NCBI GenBank assembly: GCA_030156255.1
Contig: JASGMV010000003.1
Coordinates: 1 to 64,000, forward strand
Direction: 5' to 3'
From: Desulfovibrionales bacterium
GTDB lineage: Bacteria > Desulfobacterota > Desulfovibrionia > Desulfovibrionales > Desulfovibrionaceae
Length of the DNA stretch: 64,000 bases
The position numbers were made by a program, and so were the translations under genes. Each line of letters starts with the position of its first letter. The first letter of the stretch is position 1. Under the pieces are notes generated by a model that saw nothing but the letters and a program-made list of their open reading frames with translations, searched no databases and was not told the origin of the DNA. Below, one piece after another: positions 43,509 to 53,199 of the stretch.

Positions 43509-44336
43509 ATGCATAACATGCTAAAAGAACTCCGCCGGGACAAGTTGGCCGTCATTGCCCTTGTGCTTCTCGGCGTGATTTTCCTTATGGCGATCGTCGG
43601 CCCTTACCTGGCGCCGTTCGATCCCATCACCCAAAACCTCCATGAACGCCGGCTGGGCCCGTCTCTGGTCCACTGGCTGGGGACGGATGAATTCGGAAGA
43701 GACATTCTGAGCCGCCTGATACTCGGCTCGCGCAACACCCTGTTCATCGGATTCCTTTCCGTGGCCATCGGGCTGTCCATCGGATGCGTTCTCGGTGTGA
43801 TCGCCGGCTACTATGGCGGTTTCGCCGACAGCTGCATCATGCGGGCCATGGACCTGATGTTGGCTTATCCCTACTTCCTGTTGGCGCTGCTCATTGTGGC
43901 GACGCTCGGACCGGGGATGACCAACTCCACTATCGCCATCGGCATCGCCTCGGTCCCGACGTACAGCCGGGTCGTGCGATCCTCGGTCATGGCGCTCAAA
44001 GGAAGCCTGTTGGTCAAGGCGGAAGAAGCTCTCGGGGCCACGGATTGGCGGATCATCATTCTGCATGTGGCGCCCAACGTCTTCGCGCCGGTCATCGTCG
44101 TCGCCACCCTTGGCGTTGCGAGCGCCGTACTGGGCGGCGCCGCACTGGGTTTCCTCGGACTGGGCGCCCAACCGCCCACGCCCGAATGGGGCGTCATGCT
44201 CAGCGGCGGCAGATCCTACCTGATCGACGCGCCGCATATCGCCCTGGCCCCCGGCATCGCCCTGGCCCTGCTGGTGGTGTCCTGCAACCTCTTCGGCGAC
44301 ACGCTGCGGGACATTCTCGATCCCAAGCTGAAATAA
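43509..44336 (+). CDS. Peptide ABC transporter permease DppC-like
   Basis: The 275-residue permease starts with a span (about 14-34), then APFDPITQNL, HWLGTDEFGRDILSRLILGSR and the EAA loop region EEALGATDWRIIILHVAPN. GGAGAAAAGCTGAG precedes the ATG. It pairs with the DppB-like protein; two ATPase genes follow. Confidence 0.93.
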   Translation: MHNMLKELRRDKLAVIALVLLGVIFLMAIVGPYLAPFDPITQNLHERRLGPSLVHWLGTDEFGRDILSRLILGSRNTLFIGFLSVAIGLSIGCVLGVIAGYYGGFADSCIMRAMDLMLAYPYFLLALLIVATLGPGMTNSTIAIGIASVPTYSRVVRSSVMALKGSLLVKAEEALGATDWRIIILHVAPNVFAPVIVVATLGVASAVLGGAALGFLGLGAQPPTPEWGVMLSGGRSYLIDAPHIALAPGIALALLVVSCNLFGDTLRDILDPKLK

Positions 44337-44362
44337 CCCGCCGGAGCAAATGGAGAAACGCC

Positions 44363-45367
44363 ATGTACGTTGAAAAGCCCCAACACAACGAAAACGATAC
44401 GCTACTTTGCGTACGGAATCTGAAGACTCATATCCGCTCCGACGCCGGCGAAATCCGCGTCGTGGACGGAGTCGACCTTCAGATGAAACGCGGTGAAACC
44501 GTCGGCATCGTCGGTGAATCGGGCTGCGGCAAAAGCATGACCGGCCTGTCCATTCTCAGACTCGTCCCGGGCCCCCATGGACGTATCGTTTCCGGAGAGA
44601 TTCTTTTCAATGGCCAGGACCTTGCGTCCCTCGACGAAAAGGAAATGGTCAGATTACGGGGAAACGAAATCGCTATGGTTTTTCAGGACCCCATGACTTC
44701 GCTCGACCCGCTTTTCGCCGTCGGCGACCAGATTGGCGAATCCATGCGCTTCCACCAAAAATTGTCACGCAAGGAGGCGCGCAACCGGGCCATCGAGCTG
44801 CTCAAACTGGTCGGGGTTCCCTCGCCGGAACTCCGCATCAAGGATCGCCCGGACCAGTTGAGCGGGGGATTGCGCCAGCGCGTCATGCTCGCCTCCGCCC
44901 TGTCCTGCAAGCCAAGCCTGGTCATCGCCGACGAACCGACCACCGCCCTGGACGTGACGATCCAGGCCCAGATTCTCGAGCTGATCAAGCAGCTGCGAGA
45001 GGAGACGGGGACATCTTTCATCCTCATCAGCCACGATCTCGGCGTGATTGCCGAGAACTGCCAGCACGTCTCCGTCATGTATGCGGGTAAAATCGTCGAA
45101 TCGGCGGACGTACGTGAATTGTTTGACAATCCGCTGCATCCTTACACCACGGGATTGATGGAGTCGATTCCGCGCATCGGCGTAAGGAAAGACCGACTGG
45201 AGGCGATCCCGGGCATCGTGCCGAATCCTCTCGACCTGGGCGAAGGATGCGCTTTCAGTCCGAGATGCTCTTGCTCCGAGGAGCATTGCGAGCAAAAGGC
45301 GCCGCCGCTCGTGGAAGTCTGCCCGGGGCACGAAGTGCGCTGCTGGAAATATTGCAACCATCTGTAA
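44363..45367 (+). CDS. Peptide ABC transporter ATPase DppD-like
   Basis: The 334-residue ATPase has Walker A GESGCGKS near residue 53, signature LSGGLRQRV, Walker [13 protein letters not shown] and the switch His in LISHDLG. A C-terminal oligopeptide-binding extension with a Cys set ([14 protein letters not shown] ... [10 protein letters not shown]) could bind Fe-S, as in DppD/OppD relatives. It powers uptake together with the DppF-like partner. Confidence 0.94.
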   Translation: MYVEKPQHNENDTLLCVRNLKTHIRSDAGEIRVVDGVDLQMKRGETVGIVGESGCGKSMTGLSILRLVPGPHGRIVSGEILFNGQDLASLDEKEMVRLRGNEIAMVFQDPMTSLDPLFAVGDQIGESMRFHQKLSRKEARNRAIELLKLVGVPSPELRIKDRPDQLSGGLRQRVMLASALSCKPSLVIADEPTTALDVTIQAQILELIKQLREETGTSFILISHDLGVIAENCQHVSVMYAGKIVESADVRELFDNPLHPYTTGLMESIPRIGVRKDRLEAIPGIVPNPLDLGEGCAFSPRCSCSEEHCEQKAPPLVEVCPGHEVRCWKYCNHL

Positions 45368-45380
45368 GAGAAATAGGGCC

Positions 45381-46358
45381 ATGGATCAAAAAGACACCGA
45401 TATCGTTGTCCTCAACGGACTGAAAAAATTCTACACGGTAAGAGAAGGATTCTTCTCCCGCAAGCAACGCGTCGGCAAAGCCGTGGACGGCGTCGACCTC
45501 GTCATCAAACGCGGTGAGACCGTGGGGCTTGTGGGCGAAAGCGGCTGCGGCAAGTCCACGTTGGGCAAAACGCTGTTGCGTCTTGAAGAACCGACCGCCG
45601 GCGAAGTTTATTTTGAGGGCCAAAACATCCTTGAGCTGAATAAAAAAGAGCTTCGAAATTTACGGCGCAGGATGCAAATCATCTTCCAAGATCCATACTC
45701 CACCCTTGATCCACGATTGCCGGTGGGGGAGTTGATCGGCGAACCGCTGACCATTCACCGAATCTGCAACGAAAAGCAAAAACGGGAAGCCGTGTTGCAT
45801 TTGATGGAGGAAGTGGGGCTGCAGCCGAGCCAGTACGAGCGCTACCCTCACCAATTCAGCGGCGGGCAGCGCCAGCGCATCGGCATCGCGCGCGCCCTGG
45901 CGCTCACGCCCGAGTTCATTGTCCTGGATGAGCCGGTGGCCGCTTTGGACGTTTCCATCCAGGCCCAAGTCGTCAACCTGCTGGAGGATCTTCAGGAGAA
46001 GTACGGCATCACCTATCTGTTCATCTCGCATGATCTGAGCGTGGTGGAGCATATCAGCGATCGAGTCGCGGTGATGTACCTCGGGCAGATCATGGAGTTC
46101 GCCGACAGAGACACGCTTTTCAACAATCCGCAGCATCCTTACACCAAAGCGCTGCTCAGCGCCTCTCCGCGCCCTGATCCGAGGGGCAATGGGCAAAAGC
46201 GGCAACTCTTGCAGGGCGACGTTCCAAGCCTTTTCAATCCGCCCTCCGGCTGCCAGTTCCATTCCCGTTGCAGCTGTGCGGGCAGCGCCTGCTCCCAGGA
46301 AAAACCAATGTTGGTTGATCTCGGCGGCGGGCACATGGTCCGCTGCGCACGGGTGTGA
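45381..46358 (+). CDS. Peptide ABC transporter ATPase DppF-like
   Basis: The 325-residue ATPase has Walker [10 protein letters not shown], signature [15 protein letters not shown], Walker [13 protein letters not shown] and [12 protein letters not shown]. The C-terminal OppF-type extension includes [17 protein letters not shown] with four Cys. It starts 13 nt after the DppD-like gene. With it the transporter (SBP, two permeases, two ATPases) is complete. Confidence 0.94.
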   Translation: MDQKDTDIVVLNGLKKFYTVREGFFSRKQRVGKAVDGVDLVIKRGETVGLVGESGCGKSTLGKTLLRLEEPTAGEVYFEGQNILELNKKELRNLRRRMQIIFQDPYSTLDPRLPVGELIGEPLTIHRICNEKQKREAVLHLMEEVGLQPSQYERYPHQFSGGQRQRIGIARALALTPEFIVLDEPVAALDVSIQAQVVNLLEDLQEKYGITYLFISHDLSVVEHISDRVAVMYLGQIMEFADRDTLFNNPQHPYTKALLSASPRPDPRGNGQKRQLLQGDVPSLFNPPSGCQFHSRCSCAGSACSQEKPMLVDLGGGHMVRCARV

Positions 46359-46420
46359 GGCGCCGACCGTAAAACCTGCCCACGACCACCTGCGGCCTGC
46401 TTCATATTGAGGATACGCAT

Positions 46421-47797
46421 ATGCAACTTGAAAACACGCTGCGCTACATCGACGAGCACATGGAAAGCGCTGTCTCCGACCTCCTGGACTTCCTGCGCAT
46501 ACCAAGCATCAGCACTTCGTCGGATCACGAAGCCGACATGCGCGCAGCCGCCGAATGGGTCAGGACCCGACTGGAAAATCTGGGTTTTGCGTCGCGGACG
46601 TATGACACAAAGCGCTGGCCCGTGGTTTACGGCGAACGCTGTCGCGTTCCCGGCGCTCCGACCCTGCTCGTCTACGGCCACTATGATGTTCAACCTCCCG
46701 AACCTTTGGAGGAATGGATTTCACCGCCCTTTGAACCGGCCATCCGCGACGGCGAAATCTTCGCTCGAGGCGCCAACGACGACAAGGGGCAGTTTTACAC
46801 CCATATCCTGGCGGTGGAGGCTTTGCTGGCTGCAAACGAGGAACTGCCCATCAACGTCAAATTTCTTGTGGAAGGCGAGGAGGAGATCGGCAGCAAAAAT
46901 CTCGCCGTGTTCTTGAAAGAGTTTCGGGAGCTCCTGAAAGCGGACGCCTTCGTCGTTTCAGACAGCTCGCAGTTCGCAGCGGGTGTTCCCGCAGTGACCT
47001 ACGGGCTTCGGGGGATTGCCTGCCTGCAGCTGGAGATCCAGGGCGCAAAGTTCGATCTGCACTCCGGGTTGTACGGGGGGGTGGCGCCCAACGCGCCCCA
47101 AGCGTTGGCGGACATCCTGGCCAGCCTGAAAACTCCGGACGGCAAGGTAGCCATCCCGGGTTTCTATGACCGGGTGCTTCCGCTTGAAGACTGGGAGCGG
47201 CGCGAGATGGCCGCCTTGAATCTGTCAACCGAAGATCTGGCCGACTCTATCGGAGCCCCCGGATTGATCGGAGAATCCGGCTACAGCCCGCTAGAGCGGA
47301 AAACGGCTCGGCCGACGCTTGAAATCAACGGCGTCTGGGGTGGTTTTGCCGGAGAGGGAACCAAAACCGTCATTCCGTCCAAAGCCGGCGCCAAAATCAG
47401 CATGCGGCTCGCGCCGAATCAGGATCCGGACGAAATTTTCCGGCTTTTCGAAGACTACGTCGACAAGGTGAAGCCAGCCGCCGTAACCGCCAGCGTCCAG
47501 CGCCAATTCCATGCTTCGCCCGTGCTCGTGGAAAGGGACAACCGGTTCGTAAAAACCGCCAGTGAAGCTATCGCCAAAGGATTCGGGCGCAAGCCGGTCT
47601 TTCTGCGCACCGGCGGGTCCATCCCCATCGTCAACCTCGTCAAGGACCAGCTTGGCGTCGAGCCGCTGCTCATTCTCGGTTGGGGACGCCCGGAAAATCG
47701 CTCCCACTCCCCCAATGAGCGTTTCAGCCTCGACGACTTTCGCATGGGCGCAAGATCCGCGGCGATCCTGATCGCCGAACTGGCGGATAGCGACTGA
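46421..47797 (+). CDS. M20 family dipeptidase (CNDP/Dug1-like)
   Basis: This 458-residue di-zinc peptidase has the M20 sites YGHYDVQPPEPLEEW, ARGANDDKGQ (bridging Asp) and LVEGEEEIGS (catalytic and metal Glu), a lid domain (FDLHSGLYGGVAPNAPQAL), and LILGWGRPENRSHSPNE near the end with the final metal His. It is closest to the CNDP2/Dug1 cytosolic dipeptidases, which include Cys-Gly peptidases, rather than to N-carbamoyl amidohydrolases. GAGGATACGCAT precedes the ATG. It follows the peptide importer and precedes the cysteine desulfidase, so it likely releases cysteine from an imported dipeptide. Confidence 0.9.
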   Translation: MQLENTLRYIDEHMESAVSDLLDFLRIPSISTSSDHEADMRAAAEWVRTRLENLGFASRTYDTKRWPVVYGERCRVPGAPTLLVYGHYDVQPPEPLEEWISPPFEPAIRDGEIFARGANDDKGQFYTHILAVEALLAANEELPINVKFLVEGEEEIGSKNLAVFLKEFRELLKADAFVVSDSSQFAAGVPAVTYGLRGIACLQLEIQGAKFDLHSGLYGGVAPNAPQALADILASLKTPDGKVAIPGFYDRVLPLEDWERREMAALNLSTEDLADSIGAPGLIGESGYSPLERKTARPTLEINGVWGGFAGEGTKTVIPSKAGAKISMRLAPNQDPDEIFRLFEDYVDKVKPAAVTASVQRQFHASPVLVERDNRFVKTASEAIAKGFGRKPVFLRTGGSIPIVNLVKDQLGVEPLLILGWGRPENRSHSPNERFSLDDFRMGARSAAILIAELADSD

Positions 47798-47902
47798 CGC
47801 CGACCAGTTGTTCGGCTAGGATTCGGCGCTCCCACGCCGGAAAATGAAATCTTTTAACGTCAAGACGGCGCGTTCGAGACGCCTTCACAGGATGATATCA
47901 CG

Positions 47903-49198
47903 ATGAATCTATTGAAAGAGGTGCTTAAAAATCAGGTATATCCAGCGCTGGGATGTACGGAGCCGACATCCGTGGCGCTGTGCGCCGCCCATGCAGCGGC
48001 TCGGCTCGGCGAACCTGGCGTTCAGGCTGCATTCACTCTGGATGCAAGGACCTTCAAGAACGGCATGGGGGTGACCCTGCCAAACACCGACGGCAACAAG
48101 GGAAACGTGCTGGCCGGCGCCATCGGCGTGTTGCTGGGCAACCCCGAGCAGGGCATGGAGTTGTTGCAGGCGACGACTCCGGAGATCGTCGAAAAGGCCA
48201 AGATCATGGTGGGCCATGGCGACGTGACGCTGGAAGTAGACCCTGCACAGGAAGAATTTTACGTTCGCGCCGTTGTTGAGGGAGAAAAAAACAAAAGCAT
48301 CTGCATCATCGCCAAAAGCCACACAAACATCGTGTACCTGGAAAAGAACGGAGAAATCCTGCTCGACAAGACGCTCGAATCCGTTTCCGCCGCATCCCGG
48401 GAATACGCTGTGGAACTCGAAAAATGCTCCCTCGGCGATCTTATCCGCCTGGCGGAGGAGGCCGACGACGAGGACCTCGCCTACATTCGCAAGGGTGTGG
48501 ACATGAATCTTGAGGCGTCCGCCAACGGACGGGGTCTGAAAAAAGTCGGCTTCAATCTCGACCGTCTGCTGGACCGCGGCGATCTCTCCGACGACGTATT
48601 CACCTCGACGAAAATCCTGGCCGCATACGCCACCGATGCGCGTATGGAAGGCCGCCCCATACCCGTCATGTCCAGTGGAGAATCCGGCAACCAAGGCATC
48701 GTGGCCATCCTGGTCCCGTATAATTTCGGGAGACGGCGCAGTGTCCCTGACGACAAGATTTTACGCAGCATCGCCCTGTCCCATCTTCTGAACGCCTATG
48801 TCAAAATATTCACCGGCGAGTTGTCCCCCATCTGCGGATGCGCCATCGCAGCCGGAGTGGGCGCCGCCGCCGCCATCGTCTACCAACTCGCGGGGGCCGA
48901 CGTTCCGGCCATGTCCCTCGCCATTAACAACCTTCTGGCGGACCTCGGCGGCATGTTCTGCGACGGGGCAAAAGGCGGCTGCGCCCTGAAGGTCGTCAGC
49001 TCCGTGGAATCGGCCATCCGGTCGGCGTACATGGCCGTCAACCAGTATGGAATTACGGAAACGGATGGCTTCGTCGGTAAAACCGCCGAGGAAACCATCC
49101 GCAACCTGGCGCAGATCAGCACGGTCGGTATGGGGAAGGTGGACCCCGCCATTGTCGAGATCATGCTCCACAAACAACGGCAATGCGAATCCAGATAA
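47903..49198 (+). CDS. L-cysteine desulfidase (UPF0597 / CdsB-CyuA family)
   Basis: The 431-residue protein fits the UPF0597 family, with Cys18 in YPALGCTEPTS and, in the C-terminal half, SPICGCAIAAG and MFCDGAKGGC. These Cys are the Fe-S ligand positions of cysteine desulfidase and serine dehydratase relatives. The reaction converts L-cysteine to pyruvate, hydrogen sulfide and ammonia through 2-aminoacrylate. The sequence is full length with an intact active region. It ends the peptide operon, followed by a perfect 13-bp hairpin. RidA, which removes 2-aminoacrylate, is encoded 1.2 kb downstream. Confidence 0.9.
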   Translation: MNLLKEVLKNQVYPALGCTEPTSVALCAAHAAARLGEPGVQAAFTLDARTFKNGMGVTLPNTDGNKGNVLAGAIGVLLGNPEQGMELLQATTPEIVEKAKIMVGHGDVTLEVDPAQEEFYVRAVVEGEKNKSICIIAKSHTNIVYLEKNGEILLDKTLESVSAASREYAVELEKCSLGDLIRLAEEADDEDLAYIRKGVDMNLEASANGRGLKKVGFNLDRLLDRGDLSDDVFTSTKILAAYATDARMEGRPIPVMSSGESGNQGIVAILVPYNFGRRRSVPDDKILRSIALSHLLNAYVKIFTGELSPICGCAIAAGVGAAAAIVYQLAGADVPAMSLAINNLLADLGGMFCDGAKGGCALKVVSSVESAIRSAYMAVNQYGITETDGFVGKTAEETIRNLAQISTVGMGKVDPAIVEIMLHKQRQCESR

Positions 49199-49221
49199 CA
49201 ACGGCTTCCTCCACTCACTCG

Positions 49222-49264
49222 TATCCCGGCGCCCAACACCAGCAACTTCAAGGGCGCCGGGATA
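49222..49264 (+). terminator. Hairpin ending the cysteine/peptide operon
   Basis: TATCCCGGCGCCC and GGGCGCCGGGATA are perfectly complementary (13 bp) with a 17-nt loop, 24 nt past the desulfidase stop. No T-run follows. Confidence 0.65.
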
Positions 49265-49639
49265 ACGAGCCGGAAGTAAACGGAGCGCCGCTCCATGCTT
49301 CGCCCCGCGTTTTCGACGCGTACGCAGTAAGAATGCAGGGCCGGCCATACAATATTAAACCTTCACAGAGAGATAAAAATTGGATAATTACTTTTCGCGC
49401 AAGACGCTCGCACGCAGACTTGAGCGCTACGCTCCATTCCAAGTTGCGACGCAGTGTTGACGCAACACACGCAAAATTCTTCGCCAATGAAGTTTTCAAT
49501 ATGCGCGGAAGGAACATCACTGCGTTGCATACTGCCCTACGTCCTTTCCGTCCGGACTCTGCGGCAATTTCCGACATTGCCCGCAAAACAGGTGGGCGCA
49601 TGCACACAACAAATGATCGAGCCACAGGAGTTTCCCGTT
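49265..49639. other. Intergenic region upstream of the GntR regulator
   Basis: No supported gene. The inverted repeat GTTGCG / CGCAAC near 49443-49466 and GC-poor segments near 49350-49400 could form part of the regulator's promoter and operator. A long frame upstream of the GntR start has no family features and is not taken as coding. Confidence 0.35.
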
Positions 49640-50254
49640 ATGGATCCCATCAGCATCTATGATGACATCAAGTCCAAAATCATCTGGCTCGACTTTCCTC
49701 CGGGAACCGTCCTCAACCAGTTGGACCTCGCCAAGGCGTACGGTGTGAGCAGATCTCCGGTCACGCTGGCTCTCGCCCGCCTGCATGTGGAGCAATGGGT
49801 CGTGCGCCAGGGTTCTCATTTCGTCGCCAGTCCACTGACGTTGGAGCGCATGCGGGAGATCACGGAAATCCGCTCGGTTTTGGAAATGCAGGCCAACGTT
49901 TGGGCCATGCACCGCATCACTCCCCAAGGACTGAACGCCCTCAAGGCCTTGGGGCGAGAAATCAAAAAAATCGAACAATCCTGCGGGAAAAAGAAAATGT
50001 TCCAGCTGGACTACCGCTTCCACAGCCTGCTGTACCGTGAAGCGCGAAACCAGCAACTGGCGGTGCTGCTCGAACAGCTGCTGGGACACTACATTCGCTT
50101 CTGGTTGGCGGACCCAGGCGCAATCGACGTTGAGGAATTCTTCCACGAAGCCAATGAAATCATCACCGCCATCGAAACCCGCGACGAAATATCGTTGCGC
50201 GCCGCGACCGGTATGCATATCAAGGTTTCTCTCAACAGGATCATGAATATTTAG
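49640..50254 (+). CDS. GntR family (FadR/FCD-type) transcriptional regulator
   Basis: The 204-residue protein has an N-terminal winged HTH (KIIWLDFPPGTVLNQLDLAKAYGVSRSPVTLALARLHVE), in which SRSPV replaces the usual SRTPV recognition helix start. An FCD-like ligand-binding helical domain follows (EITEIRSVLEMQANVWA, FHSLLYREARNQQL, HEANEIITAIETRDEISLRAATGMHI). It probably represses the peptide/cysteine operon upstream and responds to a small acid, perhaps cysteine or pyruvate. AGGAG precedes the ATG at 49640. The ligand is unknown. Confidence 0.88.
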   Translation: MDPISIYDDIKSKIIWLDFPPGTVLNQLDLAKAYGVSRSPVTLALARLHVEQWVVRQGSHFVASPLTLERMREITEIRSVLEMQANVWAMHRITPQGLNALKALGREIKKIEQSCGKKKMFQLDYRFHSLLYREARNQQLAVLLEQLLGHYIRFWLADPGAIDVEEFFHEANEIITAIETRDEISLRAATGMHIKVSLNRIMNI

Positions 50255-50280
50255 AACATGTTCTGGTTGTAAGGAGTCGA

Positions 50281-50303
50281 GGGAAGGGGAAGAATCCCTT
50301 CCC
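50281..50303 (+). terminator. Hairpin after the GntR regulator
   Basis: GGGAAGGG and CCCTTCCC form an 8-bp stem with a 7-nt loop, followed by CCAAATTTCTTT. Its G/A-rich make-up resembles the elements around comF. Confidence 0.6.
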
Positions 50304-50409
50304 CCAAATTTCTTTATCGGGGAATGGCTTGTCATCCGGCAAAAACGCCTTCCCGTCTTATGGGCTGCTTGAACGTTAACTTGCTCTACATTCTAATAAG
50401 GAGAAGACC

Positions 50410-50793
50410 ATGGGAAAGGAAATCGTTGCGACCACAGCGGCGCCATCGGCCATCGGCCCCTACTCACAGGGGGTGTGGGCCGGATCACTGCTTTTCGTTT
50501 CCGGACAGACCCCCATAGACCCGGCGACCGGCGACGTGGTCAAGGGATCGGTGGTCGACCAGGCCCGGCAATCCTTCGCCAACGTGCAAGCCATTCTGAA
50601 AGCCGCCGGCCTCGGCATGGACAAGGTCGTCAAGTCCACGCTTTTCATCAAGGACATGAACAGCTTCACCGATATCAACAAGGTCTACGCGGAATTCTTC
50701 TCGACTCCGTATCCGGCCCGTTCCTGCGTCGAGGTCGCTCGCCTGCCCAAAGACGTGTTGGTCGAGCTGGAGGTCGTGGCCTCCAAGGACTAG
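50410..50793 (+). CDS. ridA: RidA family enamine/imine deaminase
   Basis: The 127-residue protein is of standard RidA length, with SAIGPYSQGVWAGSLLFVSGQTPIDP, the catalytic Arg in YPARSCVEVARLPKD, and a C-terminal VELEVVA. RidA hydrolyses 2-aminoacrylate and related imines to 2-oxoacids and ammonia. Cysteine desulfidase releases 2-aminoacrylate, so its place beside that operon makes biochemical sense. AAGGAG precedes the ATG at 50410. It converges on the sigma54 regulator gene. Confidence 0.92.
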   Translation: MGKEIVATTAAPSAIGPYSQGVWAGSLLFVSGQTPIDPATGDVVKGSVVDQARQSFANVQAILKAAGLGMDKVVKSTLFIKDMNSFTDINKVYAEFFSTPYPARSCVEVARLPKDVLVELEVVASKD

Positions 50794-50935
50794 CATCTCG
50801 GGAGGCGGCGAGGCAACGCATGGGAGCTCCTGGAGAAGACCACGTTTTCTCCAGGAGCATTGCTTGAAATGAAAGGCTCGTTGCAAACGTATCGCGCTAT
50901 AATTGAAAACCGGGACGGTCCTGGAGCGACCGCGC

Positions 50936-52855
50936 TCAAAGCCCCTGCTCGGAGGCGATCTTCCAAATGGTGGTTCGACTGACGCCGAGCTGTTTCGCCA
51001 ACCCGCCCTTGTTCCCCCCGTTTCGCTCCAACAGGGATGCGACGATCTGGGCCTGCATGTCCTTCATGCTCCCGACCCGCAAGGTAACCGTATCGGCCGA
51101 CTCCTCGCCGCACACCGCATCCTCGCGCCGCTCCATATGCTCCCGCAAGGTTTCGGCCACAAAGCGGTCAAAATCCTCGCAATCATCATAAAGCACCACA
51201 AGCTTCTCAAGAAAATACTCCAGCTCCCGCACGTTGCCCGGCCAGGAGTAGGCCTGCAGGCGGCGCAGGCTTGTTTTGGAAAGCAAGGGCATGTTGCGCC
51301 CGTGCGCGGCGTTCTTCAGCGGGATGAAACTCCTGGCGAGATCGTCGATGTCCTCGGCGCGTTCTCGCAGAGGGGGAAGGGTCAGGTTGAGGAGGTCAAG
51401 CCGAAAGTAAAGGTCCCTCCGGAAGCGACCGTCGAGCACAAGCTTATAAAGATTCTTGTTGGTGGCCGCGATGACCCGAACATCGACATGGATGATGCGC
51501 CCTCCGCCGATGCGCAAGATCTCCTTCTCATTGATCGCCCGCAACAGCCTGCTCTGGAGGAGCGAAGAAATCTCTCCGATTTCATCCAAAAAAATCGTTC
51601 CGTTGTGCGCCAGTTCGAACAGACCGGCCTTGCCCCCTTTCTTGGCTCCGGTGAACGCGCCTTCTTCGTAGCCGAACAGCTCGCTTTCCAGCAGGCTCTC
51701 CGGCAACGCAGCGCAGTTGATGGCCACGAACGGCCCCTGGGCGCGATCGCTCGCATTGTGGACGCTGTGGGCGAAAAGCTCCTTTCCGGCGCCCGTCTCG
51801 CCCTCGATCAGCACCGAAACGCTTGTAGCGCTGAATCGCCTTGCGCGCTCGACAGTCTTCCGAATGGCCTGGCTTGAACCGATAATGTCCCCGAAGGAGC
51901 GCCGAGCCACCAGTCCCTTGCTGTGCAGCTGCATCCTTGTGCTGGTTTCCAATTTCTGGATGTAGGAAACATCCTGAAAGGTCATGATCGACTCTTCCAG
52001 TTCGTCGTTCACATCCAGAGGGATGCGGTTGAACATGAGCGAGGTCTTTTTGTGGTGCAAAAGCCGGTTCACCACAAAACGGCCGTCGCCGTAAAGGCTT
52101 CGCAAAATCGGCGATGTTGCAGGATCGTCGAGGCTTTTCCCTATCATGTTCTGAGCGTCGATGTGCAGGATGTTTTCCGCCGCCTCGTTCACCGCCTGGA
52201 CGACGAGATTCTTGTCACAGGAAACAATGCCCTCATTGGAGTAGTGGATGAGGTTCTTTAGCCGCCGGGCCTCAATCTTTTCCCGCTTGTTCGCGTCCAC
52301 GATGTTTTTGGCCGTCAATATGGCTTTGCGGAGATTCTGGATATTCGACCGAATCAGTATGTAGTTCAGTCCGTTCTCTACGGCCATATCTCGGGTGCAG
52401 CTGCCGAACCCCATCAAGGTCGCTTCCTTCATCGCCAAGGCTTTGTTGATCTGCGCGATGAAATCTTCCTTGTTGGCGTAGGGATAAAGAACGTGCGGAA
52501 CGTCGGAAAAAAGCCGGGCCAGACTGCGAAGCTCGATTTCAAGCTCCCCCCGGTAACAGACAATGGCCAGAGGCGCGGCGAACTTCCGCGCTTTTTCAAA
52601 GGCTTTCAAAAAATCCGCCACGGTGATCCTGACCGGCGCCACGGGAATGGAGACCTCCTCGCCGATGGAAACGGCGGTGCCCCCCTGGCTGACGATCACA
52701 TCGTAGCGGCCCGCCACGCTTTTGGCGTGCAGATGGCCGTCGCTCATGATGCCGCCCTGAATGATGTCCATGGGAGCATCCAACCGCTGGGAAAGAATTC
52801 GGGCGCCGTTGGCCAAGGCGGGGTAGGTGGAAACAAAAAGAATCCTCGGATCCAT
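50936..52855 (-). CDS. PrpR-like sigma54-dependent transcriptional activator
   Basis: The 639-residue protein has an N-terminal PrpR_N-type sensor ([21 protein letters not shown] ... [14 protein letters not shown], about 1-180), a PAS domain ([23 protein letters not shown], about 220-320), an AAA+ domain with Walker A GETGAGKE near 350-358, GAFTGA near 398 and [11 protein letters not shown], and a C-terminal Fis-type HTH ([22 protein letters not shown]). It needs no phosphorylation; ligand binding at the N-terminus would activate it. GGAGGA precedes the ATG. The divergent operon has a sigma54 promoter and inverted upstream repeats, so it is the probable target. Confidence 0.93.
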   Translation of the reverse strand: MDPRILFVSTYPALANGARILSQRLDAPMDIIQGGIMSDGHLHAKSVAGRYDVIVSQGGTAVSIGEEVSIPVAPVRITVADFLKAFEKARKFAAPLAIVCYRGELEIELRSLARLFSDVPHVLYPYANKEDFIAQINKALAMKEATLMGFGSCTRDMAVENGLNYILIRSNIQNLRKAILTAKNIVDANKREKIEARRLKNLIHYSNEGIVSCDKNLVVQAVNEAAENILHIDAQNMIGKSLDDPATSPILRSLYGDGRFVVNRLLHHKKTSLMFNRIPLDVNDELEESIMTFQDVSYIQKLETSTRMQLHSKGLVARRSFGDIIGSSQAIRKTVERARRFSATSVSVLIEGETGAGKELFAHSVHNASDRAQGPFVAINCAALPESLLESELFGYEEGAFTGAKKGGKAGLFELAHNGTIFLDEIGEISSLLQSRLLRAINEKEILRIGGGRIIHVDVRVIAATNKNLYKLVLDGRFRRDLYFRLDLLNLTLPPLRERAEDIDDLARSFIPLKNAAHGRNMPLLSKTSLRRLQAYSWPGNVRELEYFLEKLVVLYDDCEDFDRFVAETLREHMERREDAVCGEESADTVTLRVGSMKDMQAQIVASLLERNGGNKGGLAKQLGVSRTTIWKIASEQGL

Positions 52856-52939
52856 GCAGGCATTCCTCCAATCACGGAAAGGGCAGGGCGCTCGTCGCAC
52901 TGTGGCTGAGACGGCTCATCCAACGCCGTACGCCCCGAC

Positions 52940-52978
52940 ACGTTCACAATATAAACGTCTTTTTAATATTTTGAACGT
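52940..52978. promoter_or_regulatory. Inverted repeat, probable enhancer site for the PrpR-like activator
   Basis: ACGTTCACAATATAA (from 52940) and, on the other strand, ACGTTCAAAATATTA (from 52978) agree at 13 of 15 bases. They lie about 100-135 bases upstream of the sigma54 promoter, in the gap between the activator gene and the DASS operon. Binding by the adjacent activator is inferred. Confidence 0.65.
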
Positions 52979-53073
52979 ACTCAATAAGGTCGTCCCGAGT
53001 CAATGCATCTCCGCCGCAGAGTAAAACTTGTAAATACAGACTATTACGTCATAAAACTCCATACCCATCCATC

Positions 53074-53088
53074 AGGCACGCCTCTTGC
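53074..53088 (+). promoter_or_regulatory. Sigma54 promoter of the DASS-Kor-Ptb-Buk operon
   Basis: AGGCAC, a 5-nt spacer and TTGC give the -24/-12 elements with the invariant GG and GC at proper distance. Only the first T of TGGCAC is changed. Transcription would start near 53100, which rules out the ATG at 53092 as the transporter start. Confidence 0.75.
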
Positions 53089-53199
53089 TCAATGCATGAG
53101 GCCGCCGGGAGGACGAACCACTCTCGTCGCGGACATTATTGCATGCATGTTGAAGACAGAATGAGTTGTTTGTGCATGCATAGCATCAAGGCGATTTTC

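Noticed and set aside
46421-47797. Assigning the M20 enzyme as N-carbamoyl-L-cysteine amidohydrolase
   Set aside because: It would complete the known thiazoline pathway, but the motifs and 458-residue length fit CNDP/Dug1-type dipeptidases better.
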